Shown here: piece by piece, positions 1 through 12,928 of the stretch
Numbering within the stretch: position 1 is the first letter of the stretch
How the letters are laid out: each line of letters starts with the position of its first letter
Translations under genes and position numbers: made by a program
Notes under the pieces: model-generated
Seen by the model: only the letters and a program-made list of their open reading frames with translations
Told to the model about the DNA's origin: nothing
Database searches by the model: none
NCBI GenBank assembly: GCA_030544235.1
Contig: CM060465.1
Coordinates: 13,873,488 to 13,937,487 of the forward strand
Length of the DNA: 64,000 nucleotides
Source of the DNA: Lepturacanthus savala
Taxonomy: Eukaryota > Chordata > Actinopteri > Scombriformes > Trichiuridae
Direction of reading: 5' to 3'

Positions 1-3000
1 CTCAGTTCTTCTGGATTTTCTCAAGGTCTCTGGTGGGATCTGGCTCGTGACGCAGCTGTTGCGACCAGCTGGGTCTGTCATGAAAGGGGGGGGTGGCTAC
101 GACCAGAGTTTGTGTGTGTACTTGATGGCACAGACGTGTGTAATCTGGGTATAGGAGGAAAAGGTAGTGAGTGAAGACAACTAAGGGGGTTGGGGGAGGT
201 GCTGTCGCTGGGAAAAGTGAAAGGAGCTAACAGACAGTTGAACAGCTGTCAGGTCAGTCACTCAACGGCTCTGCAGCACTGACCTTTGTCACGTGTCTAT
301 GCAGACCTATTTTCCAGTTTTTATGGCAGATAAATATCACGTCTGTTTGCCTGCTTCTCACCCTCCGCCTCTGCCTGGAAAAAAGTTCAAAAGGCATCAA
401 CTTCGCACATGTGATTTGCTCACGGCTCTTATTTGAGACTCATCTTGTTTCCGCTGAGCCTGACAAGGTTTTCTGGATTGCGAGCCTGCATTATAGATTG
501 GTTCCTGGCGGTGCCAGACAGGCTGTGGCTGTGCGCCCCCCCCCCCCCGGAGACCAGCGCTGGGCCCTGGCCTCAGTTCCACTCCTCTCCTGCCTTCTGG
601 CCTGCCCTGAACTGGTGAGAGCGAAAGAGGCGTCTGCTGCCTTTTATGGCAAGGACGTGTCTAGGAGAACTTCACCCAAGAACAGACAAAGCTGTGTGTT
701 TGTGTGTGTGTGACCAGACTATGTACGTATGAGGGGAGGAGTGCTGGCATAGAGGAAGTTTTCTTTATCCTAAAATAAACTAATGGCTCCAGAAATTCAC
801 CTCCCCTTACCACACAAATGTTCGCAAGAAGAGGAGGAGGCGTTTGTATGGAAAATGATGAAATTACAGAGGGAGAGAGAGGCAGGAAATAGCTCAGTGA
901 AACAGAATGTTTTCAAAAAGAAAAAAAGGTGGGGGGGGACGAAAGAACCGACTTGAACCTTTCACAGGATCCGAAACACTTTTCTGAGGGGCTTAGCAAA
1001 GCCTTTGAAAAGTTGTGAGACCTGACGGTATCTGTGGATGAAGCTCTTTCCTCGGGTAAAGCTCTTTCACATGACTGAACATGTAGCTCAAAGCGCAAAA
1101 CCACATGGACCACATGAATCCGTCTGCGCCCTCATGAGCAGGAAGACGTTTTTTTTTTTTTTTTTGCTTTTGTGGGGGAGAAGGAAGCAGAAAGCGATAA
1201 GAGAGAAATGATAGAACAGGAACTGGGAAGAAAGAACAGCAATTAAACATGTGAGTCAGAGTAGAGGTTATGGAGTGAATTCAATGGGAAACCAGGGGCA
1301 GAAAGATGAAGGGGAAAGGGACGAAGAAGATGAAAAGACAGGGCAGGCATAGGATGGTGGGGCCTGAGGCTTCTGACCCTGAACAATAGGCTGTTTGGAC
1401 AGGTGAGCCTGCAGCCACGAGGAGGAGAGAAGAGAAAAGAAATGCCTCTAAAAGGAAAAAGAAGAAGAAGAAGAAAAATACAGAGGGAAGAACAACATGA
1501 GCGAAGCGGTTAAACAGAAAGTGGCCAGTCATTAATAATTAGCCTGTGGTGTCCTCGCTCCATAAATCTCATAAACAAGCTCAGGTGCTGCCTGATAGGA
1601 AGAGCTGAAGACCTTGATGAATCATTAGCCAACAAATGAGAACCTGAGCGCTGTGCATGTGTCGATCTTCTCACAGCAGTTCCAATGTGGTTTACAACAA
1701 AGCAATCCTGACATTTTAATACATCGACAGCGGCGAATCAAACGGGTAGAATCTTAAACATTCACAAACTAAAAGTTGCAAGCTCTGTATACGCACACAG
1801 GTTGACATGCAACACTTCCTGTAGGACTTAAGCTGCAAAGTGCTTTTTAATGCTGAGCTCCAGCCAAGAGCCTCATGCTCAGGCCTCATGCTCCACAGTC
1901 CTGTTTGGTACGTGTTTATTAGTTCCCATGGATATCAGCCCGGCCTACAGCAATCCACCTCCTCTCCTCTGTTCTGCATCCTTCCTTTCTAAAGCAGTTT
2001 CTTTTATGAACGCTCTGCCTTTTTCCTGCAGAAAAACAGACTGGTCTTTCCTGTAAACTCCGCTGATGTCTTGTCATGGCACAGCCTGAGTGAAAGTGAG
2101 TAGGTTTTTGGCTCCTGGAAAATAGTGTTTATGATCCCTCATCATTATTGCTGCTGGAACAGCTCTCTGACTGTCCAGGAGCCAGAGCTTGCTGTCTTTC
2201 GGGGAGCGAGGTGATCTGGCAGTGTGACCAGGAAAGGAGAAGCAGTGGCGGAAAAACGAGTGCCAAGAACACACGGCTGGATCTGCTGTGTTAGGCAGAG
2301 GGCATGCGGGGAGAGGAGGGATGAGAGCCACAGATAGTGGCCACAAGGCGGTGGTAATCAGGTTCAACAAAAGCACAGTAAATTTAGGGAGCAAACCGAA
2401 ACTCCCCTGTCCTCAAACAAACCCAAACACCAGCGACAGAGCCAAGAAGGAGAGAAATTAAGTGGGGAGAGCTGGTCAAAATTTGGGAAAAGGAACAGTC
2501 ATTTGCAAGATGAGGAAGGCCAAGCACTGATCAGGTCTGCTGTAATTAGGGTCATAATTACCCAAAATTTAGACATTGGTATAAAGGGCCAACTTTCACA
2601 GTCATAAAGAAGGAAGGTGACAGTGTTAGCTTGTATTTTGTGGCAACTGTCCTAGAATGACTCAGCCTCTGTTTATCTGTCCCGCCCATGTATCAAGTCT
2701 TTCATCCTTTGACCAATAAATATATTGCACCCGAAATAGCTATAAACTAATTTGTAATTAGGCAGGGGTCAACAGTGGCACATGATTCTGAACGTCGTTG
2801 CATTATTGCAGAGTGAGAGCAGCAGCCGGGGGAGGAGAGCTTACGGTTCTGGAAGTGCAGGAAGAGTGCGACGTGACATCCCCGTGCTAAAACTAGCAGT
2901 GGAAGTACAAGGAGCTGGTGACGGGTGTCTGCGTGGAAGCTATAGACCTTACTTACATTAAGTCTGAGTTAGAGGTCAGAAACAGTACAGCAACAGAAGA

Positions 3001-3447
3001 GCCTTTGTTTAGTCCGCCGAGGTTGCTGTGAACCCAGTGTTGCAGGAGTCATGGAAAGTTTTGAGTTTCATAACAATTTTTTAAGGAATTCCTATATGTA
3101 GGTCTGAGCTCAGGCCTCTGTATCTACATACGTTTCTGTCTACAGAGGCTCAGTAGCTTTTTATATTTATAATGCATAATGCATTATTTTTAAATGCACT
3201 GTACATTTAATACCAAACAACCTGTACTCACTTATACGTGGAACATAACTGAGAACTGACTCAGCACGACTACTTTTGGAATCTGGATCCTTTATTTTTA
3301 CTGTGGCATGATGTAGGTCTGTCTGCAACATGTTTACACTGAAAGAGCCTATCACTTCTTATATTTTAGTCTGATTACATCTGTAAATTTACAGATTTTT
3401 TTCAACTGCATTTTTTTTAACCTGTCCCCCTATCATCTATGTTACAG
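1..3447. other. mob2 upstream region or first intron, no exon recognised
   Basis: This stretch lies 5' of the first recognisable mob2 exon. That exon begins mid-codon, so a start exon must lie upstream of 3448, but I found no ATG followed by a GT donor in the right phase that resembles a known MOB2 N-terminus. The region holds homopolymer runs (for example T-rich at 1148-1165) and scattered short reading frames with no recognisable product. It may be intron 1, promoter, or both. Confidence 0.5.
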
Positions 3448-3608
3448 GAAGTCGAAGACGAAGCCAAATGGAAAGAAGCCTCCGGCCGAAGAGAAGAAGC
3501 AGTACTTGGAGCCGGAGTTCACAAAAATCCGTGTGGTGGACTTCGACCTCAAGGAGCTGGTGGTGCTGCCCAGAGAGATAGACCTCAACGAATGGCTTGC
3601 CAGCAACA
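3448..3608 (+). CDS. mob2: mob2 exon, N-terminal basic and core start
   Basis: The acceptor is gttacag and the donor gtaagt. It encodes a lysine-rich start (KSKTKPNGKK), then FTKIRVVDFDLKEL and LPREIDLNEWLASN. It begins with the last base of a glycine codon, so the start codon is in an earlier exon. Confidence 0.92.
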
Positions 3609-6600
3609 GTAAGTGACTCTGACCGTGGTGGTTGCTAATGATAGAATATGCAGAAGATATATACGGAGCCAGAGCTCAGAGAGATCAACAAAACCAGGAG
3701 AGTTTTCCTTTTTTTGAACAGAAACCACTACAGAAATAGAAATCAACAGTCTTGCCTAGTCATTGGTAAAATATGAACCCGTTACCTTGTGACAAAAATC
3801 CCTTCGTCAATCTCTGAATTATTTCAAATTTTCCTCCAGGGTTTGGAATTGTTTTTCCGAGTCAGTATGCACTTGTCATCTGGAGATGACGAAATGTTCC
3901 TTTGGAGCTGCCTCTCTGACGAAGCCAGAACCCTTAACATGTTCCAGGCCTGGCACAGCTTTGAGCCTGTTCCCAGTAACACCATCCACCGCTTCTTTAA
4001 ACACCGATCGCTTACTGCCAGCCCAATGCAGTGGTTTAACTCTGAGCGGAATTCATAGTTGTCATTCGGGGTATTGTTTCTGGAGTTTTGTAAACTCACT
4101 GTGGCCAGGCTGCTTGATCAATCTCATGAGAATCTTTATTTTGTCCGTCTCCTTGACTCTGTTTTGGTTACACATCCGAACCAGCCAGGTGCTCACGGGG
4201 AAAAAAACAAAACAAGCGTTCTTCTTTCCTCTTTATTTTAGGCTGATAAACACTATTATATGAAACAGATGGGACATGTTTGCATATGTTCTTGTGTTGT
4301 TCAGAATGAAATTGGACATAAGATGGCAACCATTAATTGGAGTTTAGCTTGGGCACTAAGCCTTGGTTTGATTATTGTTTTTTTTTAACCAAATCAAAAA
4401 TGATTTAATTCAACACATATCAGTGTGTTCAGTAAATACTGGGTGGTCAGTTGTCAAGTTGGGAAAAGAGTGGTTGGGTCCTTTGGGGTGGTCACATTAT
4501 TGTTGAGTTTGGGTTTGGTCCATGTGGGAAAATCCTGACTCTTGGAGATCACAATGAAAGTCGTTTCACACACTGTAGCATTATAATTGAATATTTGCTC
4601 AACATGACATTCAGAAAAAGGCTTCAAATGTTTTTTTGTTTTTTTTTTCATCAAAGGCAGATCTGTAACCTGCTGCTCAGAGAGATTCTGTGAAGAAGCT
4701 CAGACATGAAGTATACAAAACAATTTAAAGCCCTGTCTATGCTATTTAGGCCTCTAAAGGGTCTTTGGGTAGAAACTGTCATAGCTACTCAACATGAGAA
4801 ATACATTTTTTGGCAAAATTAACAATAAAATGAACCAAATAGAAAAGTTAAGAAATGGGTAAAACAAAGTCATTACTTTCTTGATAAACTACAGGCAGGA
4901 AATGCAGCAAGTTAAAAAAAAAACTGCAGCTCTGCTTGAAGCTCCATGATATGATTACAATTCATCAAATTTCAATACTGTAAATATTAAAAGTCAAGTA
5001 AATATCTAAACTTTGTTTTTCTTAAGTGCCCATTTATTTAATTTTTTCAGACTTTCAAGGATTATAAAATTGCTCAGCTCAACAAAAAAGGACTCACTAA
5101 CAATCATTATCTTAAAGTGCTCCAAAATGAAGGAAGGAATTTGAGGAATTTGCACACATTGAACACACAGAGTGAGATATTTCCACATACTGAATCAATT
5201 CCAGATTTGCCTAATGCTTTTTGTTTTGCAATGCTTCAGGGTGAGAAGGCTGGGAACCGCATACTGCAGCATAATTACCTGTTTTAAATTTAAATGACTG
5301 GAGCAGCAAGTTCTATGCTTGCCAAGACTCTAAACACCTCCCATATCTCTCTATTGTTGTTTTTATTTGTTTTTGAAGCTCAGCTAAAGGATGTAGTGAC
5401 TAATGGATTAGTGCATGTGACTGACTGTTCCACTGATCATTTTGACAGATACAAGACAGAATAAATCAGTGTAGGTGTGACCTGATCATTCATAGGAGAA
5501 TGTAAATGACACAAACATGCTGTTCTCAAGTTCTAGCACTATTCGAGTCATTTATTCACGTACTGCTGTCACGAACATGATTTGTTCTTGTGTGGTGAAC
5601 TGAGTAACATGCTCTGAACTCTCTTCTTGTGTTTCTTACAGCAACAACATTCTTCAATCTTATCAACCTGCAGTACAGCACCATCTCAGAGTTCTGCACT
5701 GGGGACACCTGTCAAGCCATGACTGCATGCAACACGTAAGTTACCTCCGCCGCTTTTGGTTTATTCATTGCTCACCTACCAAGGCCCATTGGTTTATTTA
5801 TCAGAAATCCAGTGTCCCACTGGTTCAACAAGGGACGCTTCCACAGGTCAGCATTGGATGACTCAAAACCCAGAGGGTGTTCTCAGGTTAACGTAACATC
5901 TTTCATCTGCAAGCACACTCTGTCTTGGAATGTGCAGTATGCAGCTTTAATGTACTGCAGCAAAGCTATATATTTACAGAGCTGCAGTACAGTAAGTATG
6001 CAACCATTGTGTCTCCAGACTGTCTGCAGCTGTGAACACTTGCAAATTAACAACTTTTTACCCACTTCTTCTGTGTTTTTTTTTTTTTCCTGTATACTGG
6101 TCAGAAAAGTAAAAGTTAACCTTGTCCTTAGTCCACACATGATGGTGTCATCAGTTTAGAAGCTCTAAAAACAGCAATATCTACACTTCTGAGAAACAGT
6201 CAGGAAAAAAAGCTGATGCTACAGAGGTCAAATAACAGAAAAAATTATTGGAAGTTTTCATATGTATGAAGAAGGTAAAGAAGCTGCATTATGGTTATTT
6301 AATCTGATACAAATAGAAGCAATGCATTGAGAGTACTGTAACAAAACCTCTTTAATTATTAGTAACAGTCAACGGGTTAACAAGACAAAATCTTGTAGTT
6401 GCATCTTTTAATTGTTTAACTCCTAGTATTAATTGGTCAAAATGAATGCTTCATTTATTATTTTAGATTGCATCGCATTTAACATTGATTGACAGTGTTG
6501 GGGGCAGACCTGATGATCCCCTGTGGTCCTGACTGTGCCTTGTGCAGGTATCTGAAGTTTGCTAACATTATTATATGTTTAATTCACAAACTTCTAAGAT

Positions 6601-9600
6601 GAAGTAGCTCTCCTCATGTTGAGGCTGCAGTTACCCCCAAAGGTGGTTAAATGCTACTGCTGCTATAGAGGCAAAAAAAATCCCCTACTAGCAGATGGGA
6701 GGTGACTGACTGTAAGTATTTATCCAACTAGTTTGCCCTGTCAGGGCAGGTTTCTGTCTTTATGTGTGAGCCCTTGTCTTTGGAGTGAGGTCTTCATTCC
6801 CCCAGTGTATACTGCAGGCCAGACAAACCAGATTACCCACACTTTTAAAACCGCAACAGAGCTCTTATCACATTACACAGATTATACAAGTACAGGCGTG
6901 CACCCACGCTCCCACACAGGATGAAAATATGACAATGCCATTTCTCATTGGTTGTGTTGTTTGCCAGATAACATACAATTGACAGATTTGTTTTGAGAGA
7001 CCAACCTGTCACGAGTTAACCTGTGAGTCAACAGTGGGTTTTTCCACTGCTGTCACTTTCAAGCTACCGCTGCTAACCTACACCTTGAGAAACGGGAGAA
7101 GCAAACGTGCTTCACCTACGCCTACACCTATGTGCAGAAAGGAGAGAGCAGTTGCAGCTAATGTGATTTTGATGTGGCGTGTTGTCGCAGCAGCATGTTA
7201 ACTCAGAAAATAACACAGTACTGGACTTCTTTTAACGTGTCTCCCAGCTTCAGTCCAGAATGAAATCTAAAGTTGAATATATTTTAGTTTCTATCACCTT
7301 CCTTAACTGCCCAGTACCTCACACCCCGCCCTTTCCTGCCCGTCCAGGACCTGGCACCCGCGACCCCCTCTGTGGTGAAAAGCCACAGCAGCGTCAGTGC
7401 CCCTGCCCGAAGGCAGAGCTCAGCACTATTTTTGGAAGAAAATGTTTCCATGAGCTATGAGGGAACCATTTGGTAACTATTTAGACCCATTTTGTATGGA
7501 TGGGTGGATAGCCGTGTGCAAGAAGGATGGAGGGAGAAGTGTGGTAATGTGCTACCCTGTTTATTGGTGTTATTTTCTGTTCCTTTTTGGGGTTGTTTGA
7601 TAAAACACATGGATCCATTAAATCCCTCATCACATCTTTACGTTATCAGCAAAGAGCAGAGTTTAAGACATTTGTTGTAGCAATCATACAAACTGCCTGT
7701 AGGATACCTGCACTTTTGTTGAATTTATTTTTACATCCTCTAAATATTCGCAATGTGCAGTTGCAGCTAAATATCATATATCAACTTCCAAAAATGAAAA
7801 TCTAGGAGATTAGAAGAAAGTGTTATTTCAAATCCATGTTAATATATTAATAAATGAATAAGAACAATTCTCAAGAACAGAAAAAAGATGCATAGTCAAA
7901 ATGAAAATGAATGAAAACAGTTACGAGTAAATAATCAATGAATAAATAAATAAGAATTGTACTTAAATATAAATTCAAAACAGTTCAGTAACCATTATCC
8001 TTATGAGTTGCAATAGCAATTGGTATGTATCAGCTCACCAACTATATCAGCAGGTTCTCGCACAGTGGACAGGAGAGCAAGAAAAATGTTAGTCAGGAAA
8101 TTCAATTGTAATTGTTAATAAAACCATTAATAAATACCTAAACAATAGATCCATAATGAACAAACTGTCATCAAGTCTGTACACAGTAGTTTCATCAGGC
8201 CTGGGTGGGGAGGTCATGTTTTGTAGTTTAGTCAGCGTCTCTCCCCCACGCAACAACACTCAGTCTAATCCTGTGTGAGTAAGTGTATTGTAAGCGTCTG
8301 ATTCTGGTGCTGTGGTCAGTAGGTCTCCTCCTGCAGGGTCAGTAATGTGGACGCTTTACATTCCTCAGGATTTGTAATGTCTGCGTCCCAGGCCAATGTG
8401 ATCCACAGCACCGCTGCTCACACCCTGCTTCTTAATTGACCTTTTGTTCATTTCATTGTTTCGTCTGCACTTCCTTTTAAAGGTTTTGCTACGTCTCCCC
8501 CTTCGTTAGCTCGCTAATAGCCGCCCGCTGCTCGTTCATTTCTCTCTTGTGTGACCTGCTAATGTGATTGTCTCCGTGCTGCTGACCTGCTGTTTGTTGC
8601 TAACCACCCGCTTACATTTCAGCTATCTGGGTCAGCTCCTCCGGAAATGTTTGACCCACAGCAGGACTGGCCCGGGAACCGGGGGGGGGTCAGTGTCTAG
8701 TTGACTCCCGTGACAATGGGGAATTTGGCCCAATCAGGAAATTAAAGCCCTGGGGCATAGGGTTCATCAAGTCCACCAGAATGAAAACATGAAAACCTGA
8801 TATCTGGATAAGAGCGTTTGCATATAAGGCACAAGAGATGATTTGAAGACTAGTCCACAAGTGTTTCTGGTCCATGTCTTCATTCATGAGTTGTCACTGG
8901 TTATGTGACAATAGAATAGAGCAGGTTAAACCCTCACGTCACCTCTTATCTTTCTCTTCCTGGTAGTTCCAGGAAATTCTATTGCCAGTAATTTGTTTGA
9001 CCTGCTCCTACCTCAACTACAGTCATTCATTAGTGAATATTCATTATGATTAATTATAACCCTGGTCACAGGTGTGTAATGCTGTCCTGTTTCCCGTCTT
9101 ACAGCAAGATGACATTATTTAAGATGTATGTGACCAGATGCAATGTTTTTTTTTGTGTTTCTCTTTAGAATATACTACTGGTATGACGAGAGGGGGAAGA
9201 AGACGAAGTGCACTGCTCCGCAATATGTCGACTTTGTAATGAGTTCCTGTCAGAAACTGGTCACAGACGAGGAAATCTTTCCCACAAAATATGGTGAGTT
9301 TCCCTCCTCTGCCTCTGAGGCGCCACAGGCCCAGAGAAATAAGATGTTGTTCTGCTGCCCCCTGCTGCCTCACATGGTGAAGTTCAGGGATAGAGAGAAG
9401 GGTCCTATAAGGAACATGTGACTCTGCAATTAAATAATACTACCATGAATAGAACAATCCAACAATGGATTGATCCTGCTGACATGTATTCCTCTCGGCT
9501 ATAGAGTTCCATTATTATTTAAAAACACATATATGAGCAATAATACTTTACTGAACACAGGCGGTGGGCACTCCTGCTGCTGTAAAGTGTGTATTCATCC

Positions 9601-10498
9601 ATGACTGAAAGTAGTCCCCACTCTATATTTACTCCTGTTTGAGTAATATTTGATAAAAGACTACAGTGTTTAAGGCAATTATAAACAAACAAATCAGCTG
9701 TATTTATAGCCATTTTTTATATTTCTGTCTTTGTTTTGAGTATTTGGAAACCGAACTGACTGTTGGTTTTGGTCTTTCAAAGAAGTATGTTGACCGCAAG
9801 GAAACTATAGATGATATATAGATATATATTTATTATGTAGAAATACTCGACTGGATTGTCTACAAAACAACATTAAAAGTCCAGTCTCAGTGTTTGTGCA
9901 CTTCTAGACTTTAAGTTCCACATCAAAATTGTGTAAAATTGATGCAACTAGACTAAAATTGTCTCTGAGCTAGTTGTGATGTCACAAAACATGCCCATAG
10001 GTTTGCCCTTCAACTCAGGAAAAAGTGTCTACTTTTAGCAAATGGACATGTTATTCTGTACAGTGAAGCACTAACATATGTAACCACAACAACAAGAAGA
10101 CAAACACTTTTAATTGGACTTTAAACATCTTCTTCCCCCCGGGATGATTGCATTTCCTAATCTCATCTTCTTTTGTCCCCTCAGGCAAAGAATTCCCCAA
10201 CTCTTTTGAGTCCTTGGTAAAGAGGATCTGCCGGTACCTGTTCCACGTGCTGGCTCATCTCTACTGGGCGCACTTTAAAGAGACGGTGGCTCTGGACCTG
10301 CAGGGCCACTTGAACACTCTGTATGCACATTTCATCGTTTTCGTAAGGGAATTCAACCTGGTCGACCCCAAGGAGACCTGTATCATGGACGACCTGTCCG
10401 AAATCCTCTGCACCCCTGCCCCGCCGCCTGCCCCGGCCCCCTCCGCCCCAGACTCAGCGCCCTCCCCCTCTTCACAAAACCATGTGACGGAGAGATGA
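3448..10498 (+). CDS. mob2: MOB kinase activator 2 (four exons, 5'-partial)
   Basis: Exons are 3448-3608, 5642-5735, 9169-9293 and 10185-10498. They splice in frame into about 230 residues ending in a TGA. The product is a Mob1/phocein-family adaptor. From family knowledge, MOB2 binds the NDR kinases STK38/STK38L and competes with MOB1, affecting cell shape and DNA-damage signalling. Visible hallmarks are VVLPREIDLNEWLASN, the first zinc ligands in FCTGDTC, the YYWYDERGKK stretch, VDFVMSSCQKLVTDE, and the histidine pair of HVLAHLYWAHFKE that completes the zinc site. The tail is proline/alanine-rich (about 25 residues) but keeps the family ending QNHVTER. Human MOB2 has about 237 residues, so only the first few are missing. 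All four introns that can be judged use AG acceptors and GT donors. The gene is convergent with kcnj11. Confidence 0.93.
3609..5641 (+). other. mob2 intron
   Basis: AT-rich intron with gtaagt donor and cttacag acceptor. I see only T and A runs and no further coding signal. Confidence 0.8.
5642..5735 (+). CDS. mob2: mob2 exon, first zinc ligands
   Basis: It encodes TTFFNLINLQYSTISEF and the CTGDTC cysteine pair, then AMTACN. The acceptor is cttacag and the donor gtaagt. Frame continues from the previous exon (1+2). Confidence 0.93.
5736..9168 (+). other. mob2 intron
   Basis: Intron of 3.4 kb. It contains AT-rich segments (around 7740-7980) and a G run near 8680, but nothing that I can name with support. 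Confidence 0.8.
9169..9293 (+). CDS. mob2: mob2 exon, central Mob domain
   Basis: It encodes YYWYDERGKKTKCTAPQYV, then DFVMSSCQKLVTDEEIFPTK. The acceptor is ctctttag and the donor gtgagt. It is nearly identical to the human MOB2 segment as I remember it. Confidence 0.94.
9294..10184 (+). other. mob2 intron
   Basis: AT-rich intron of about 0.9 kb with a C-rich acceptor tract before 10185. The first 120 bases stay open in frame, but the gtgagt donor and the match of the next exon show that this is read-through only. Confidence 0.8.
10185..10498 (+). CDS. mob2: mob2 last coding exon
   Basis: It encodes FPNSFESLVKRICRYLFHV, the zinc-binding histidines of HVLAHLYWAHFKE, and LNTLYAHFIVFVREFNLVD. 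After LSEILC the sequence turns into a Pro/Ala/Ser tail and ends QNHVTER before TGA at 10496-10498. Confidence 0.94.
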
Positions 10499-12050
10499 GC
10501 AGGGGCAGCGGTGAGACACCAGCCCCCGGGGGTAATAGAAGATAAGATAGAGGAGAGAAGGAAAGACAGCCTGGCCCCCTTCCTTGGTGCCAGCAGGACT
10601 TAAGAGACCTTCCACTACCCTTGTATTTCGCTACGACACCAACCAACCAGCCGGAAGGAAGAGGGGGGAGGGTTTTCTTGGGGGGGTTTGGGGTGGCAGG
10701 GAGGGGTTTGCCACGCCAGCAGGAATTGGCGTGAGCGTTCCTCCCACGGGCAAATCCCTCCCATCTTCTCTGCAATTTAAACTAGGAACAAAAAAGTATG
10801 TGTATGTTTTATTTTTTTGGTTTTATTTCACTTTTTTTTTGTTGAAGTTTTATTCGGTTTTATTTTTTGTTGGGGGGGTTTGGGGGGTGCAGCGTGTCCC
10901 TTCGCCTCCCTCTAGCCTCTGCTTAACATACAGTACAGGAAGGGGGCTCTGCTTTGCTTCGACCTACTATTGTACAGTGTTGTTAATGTGTGGAGAAGAG
11001 GCTTCTCTGCTGACCCGCGGGCTCCTCCTTCCTCTCTCCGGCGGCAGAAGGTGGCCCGCGGGCACACGGCCACCATGTTGGCCACTAGAGAGCCAACGTT
11101 ACTGCTTGACGGGGTGATACTAGCCAATCACTGTTTGGGTTGTTTATGCGGATGATTAAAGCGCTTCCTACTCAGGACTTCAGAGAATATGTCACTGCTG
11201 CCAGGGGAAAGTTGCTCCCTTTTCATTCTCTGTCCCTCCTTTACCAGACTGCTCAGTCCTTCCATTTTAGAGATATAAACTCCAGTATAGCCACATAACC
11301 ACCCGTTGTTACCCCCTAACAAACGTGTTCCAGAGCCGACCTGTAGAGGGCAGCAGAGACGTAAAGAACGCCACAGAAAACAGACAGAGAAGAAAACATA
11401 AAGATTGTATATTAGATATTTAATCTGACCAGAGAATCGACACTTTGAGGCAGACTGGTGCGGCTGAAATCAGAGCTGTTTGCTGGTTTTTCTGCGCAGC
11501 AGCGTCCCCTCGAACCACCGACACCACCCCCCACGCCCATTCCAGCAGCACAGAAGGACAAAGACATGAGGTAATGTCTGCAGGCCCAGAGACGGAGACA
11601 GAAAGAGGGGTGAGAGCTTTGGTGTGGAGCTGCTCCGCTGTTTCACCAGTAACTCTCAGTGCGAGCTGAACATCTCCTCTTCTGTTTTGTTTTTTGTTTT
11701 GTTTTTACATGTCCCCCTTTAAATTTGCTTTTTAAAAAGATTATCAGAGGAAATTAGTTCGGAAATAATAACAACCATGGTATCATTACACATGTATAGA
11801 AAATGCACAGTCTGCTTGGACTTTACTGTACAAAGAATCACAAGCGGGTTCTGTCAGACATAGCCTCTTTATGGAGGAGGATTGGGTTTATAATTCTCCT
11901 TTTTTATTTATTTTAATTTTTTTTTCTTTTGCAGGGTTCTTCAGTTCTGGCTCTCGTTTTTATGTATTTTAATTATTAACTAAGTTAAAAGCAATTTAAT
12001 ATTTTAAGCTCTGCGGATTATAATCTAATAAAAGAGAGAAATGCCAACCT
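10499..12050 (+). other. mob2: mob2 3' UTR
   Basis: The sequence runs from the TGA to just past the poly(A) signal at 12027. The first 600 bases are G/C-rich with G runs at 10678-10700 and 10870-10890, and later parts are T-rich. The open frames across it (for example 10584-11117) show no family resemblance. Confidence 0.7.
12027..12032 (+). terminator. mob2: mob2 poly(A) signal AATAAA
   Basis: A canonical AATAAA is followed within 25 bases by a GT/T-rich downstream element (gtgtatgttgtctttttg), the classic cleavage-signal layout. Confidence 0.75.
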
Positions 12051-12928
12051 GTGTATGTTGTCTTTTTGTTTATGTAAACAATGCAGTAAAAAGTGTCATA
12101 AAAATGCTGCTATATTTAAAAGGGGATTTCACCAACCTCACACATGCTTACTTTTTACATGCTTGAGTTCATCTTTTTGAGAACAGTTCTTCTATAGCCA
12201 AGGAGGTGCTTTGTCAAGAAGAGAATAATCGATGATGATGCTCATTATCTCATTAATGATATCTGCTCTTAGCTTAGAAATATCTTTTTAAACAGGAAGT
12301 CTGTTTTCCAAACTGCAATTCTGCACAGATGGGTGTTAACCAGCAGTGATGGAAAAGTTGCATCATGGGAAATATGGGATCCAGTGTTCAGGGACTAAAA
12401 ATACAGATATCTGCTGTTATTCTGTATTTCCTACAAATGTGTCCTGACATGACTATTTACCTTACACAATAGACTTTTTGAGCTTAGACTCTGTTTATAA
12501 CCACATTTATATAAATATATATTTCTATAAAATGTGTGAATTTATGGATTACCAATTATTTTTGTCATAACTCAAATATTGATATTGGGCTCTTTATATA
12601 TTTGTCCATCACACAACACACTTCACGTGAGGCTTCTTCCTTTATTTCTTCTCATTGTTGTGCATGCTGTCACAATTAAATATAAAGTGAATTGTCTGTA
12701 AGAAAAAAAAAAGATCCGAACTGGACTTTTCTCTTCATGCCAGTTTGAATAACAGTCACGTCTCATAAACTCAGTGCATTTGTCTTTGTGCGTTTTCACA
12801 CTGACCCTAAACATCACATTAAACGAACCTATCATGAATATCTGCATACTTCATTCGTTCTCATACAAAATGCTGGCAAACATGTTTTGACGCAAATCGG
12901 CGTTTTTTTTTTTTTGTTTTTTTTTGTT
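12051..12928. other. tail-to-tail interval between mob2 and kcnj11
   Basis: AT-rich sequence between the two convergent 3' ends. The right part (from about 12620) is probably kcnj11 3' UTR. An A-rich tract on the - strand (12901-12928) directly follows the kcnj11 stop codon. Nothing else is recognisable. Confidence 0.65.
12641..12646 (-). terminator. kcnj11: candidate kcnj11 poly(A) signal
   Basis: Plus-strand TTTATT reads AATAAA on the - strand about 285 bases after the kcnj11 stop. It is the first canonical hexamer I noticed downstream. No transcript evidence is available. Confidence 0.45.

Noticed and set aside
3789..4263. Overlapping open frames on both strands in a mob2 intron
   Set aside because: No homology, and they conflict with the clear splice sites of mob2.
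10584..11117. 177-codon open frame after mob2
   Set aside because: It lies in the mob2 3' UTR and is made of G-rich and T-rich simple sequence; no family.
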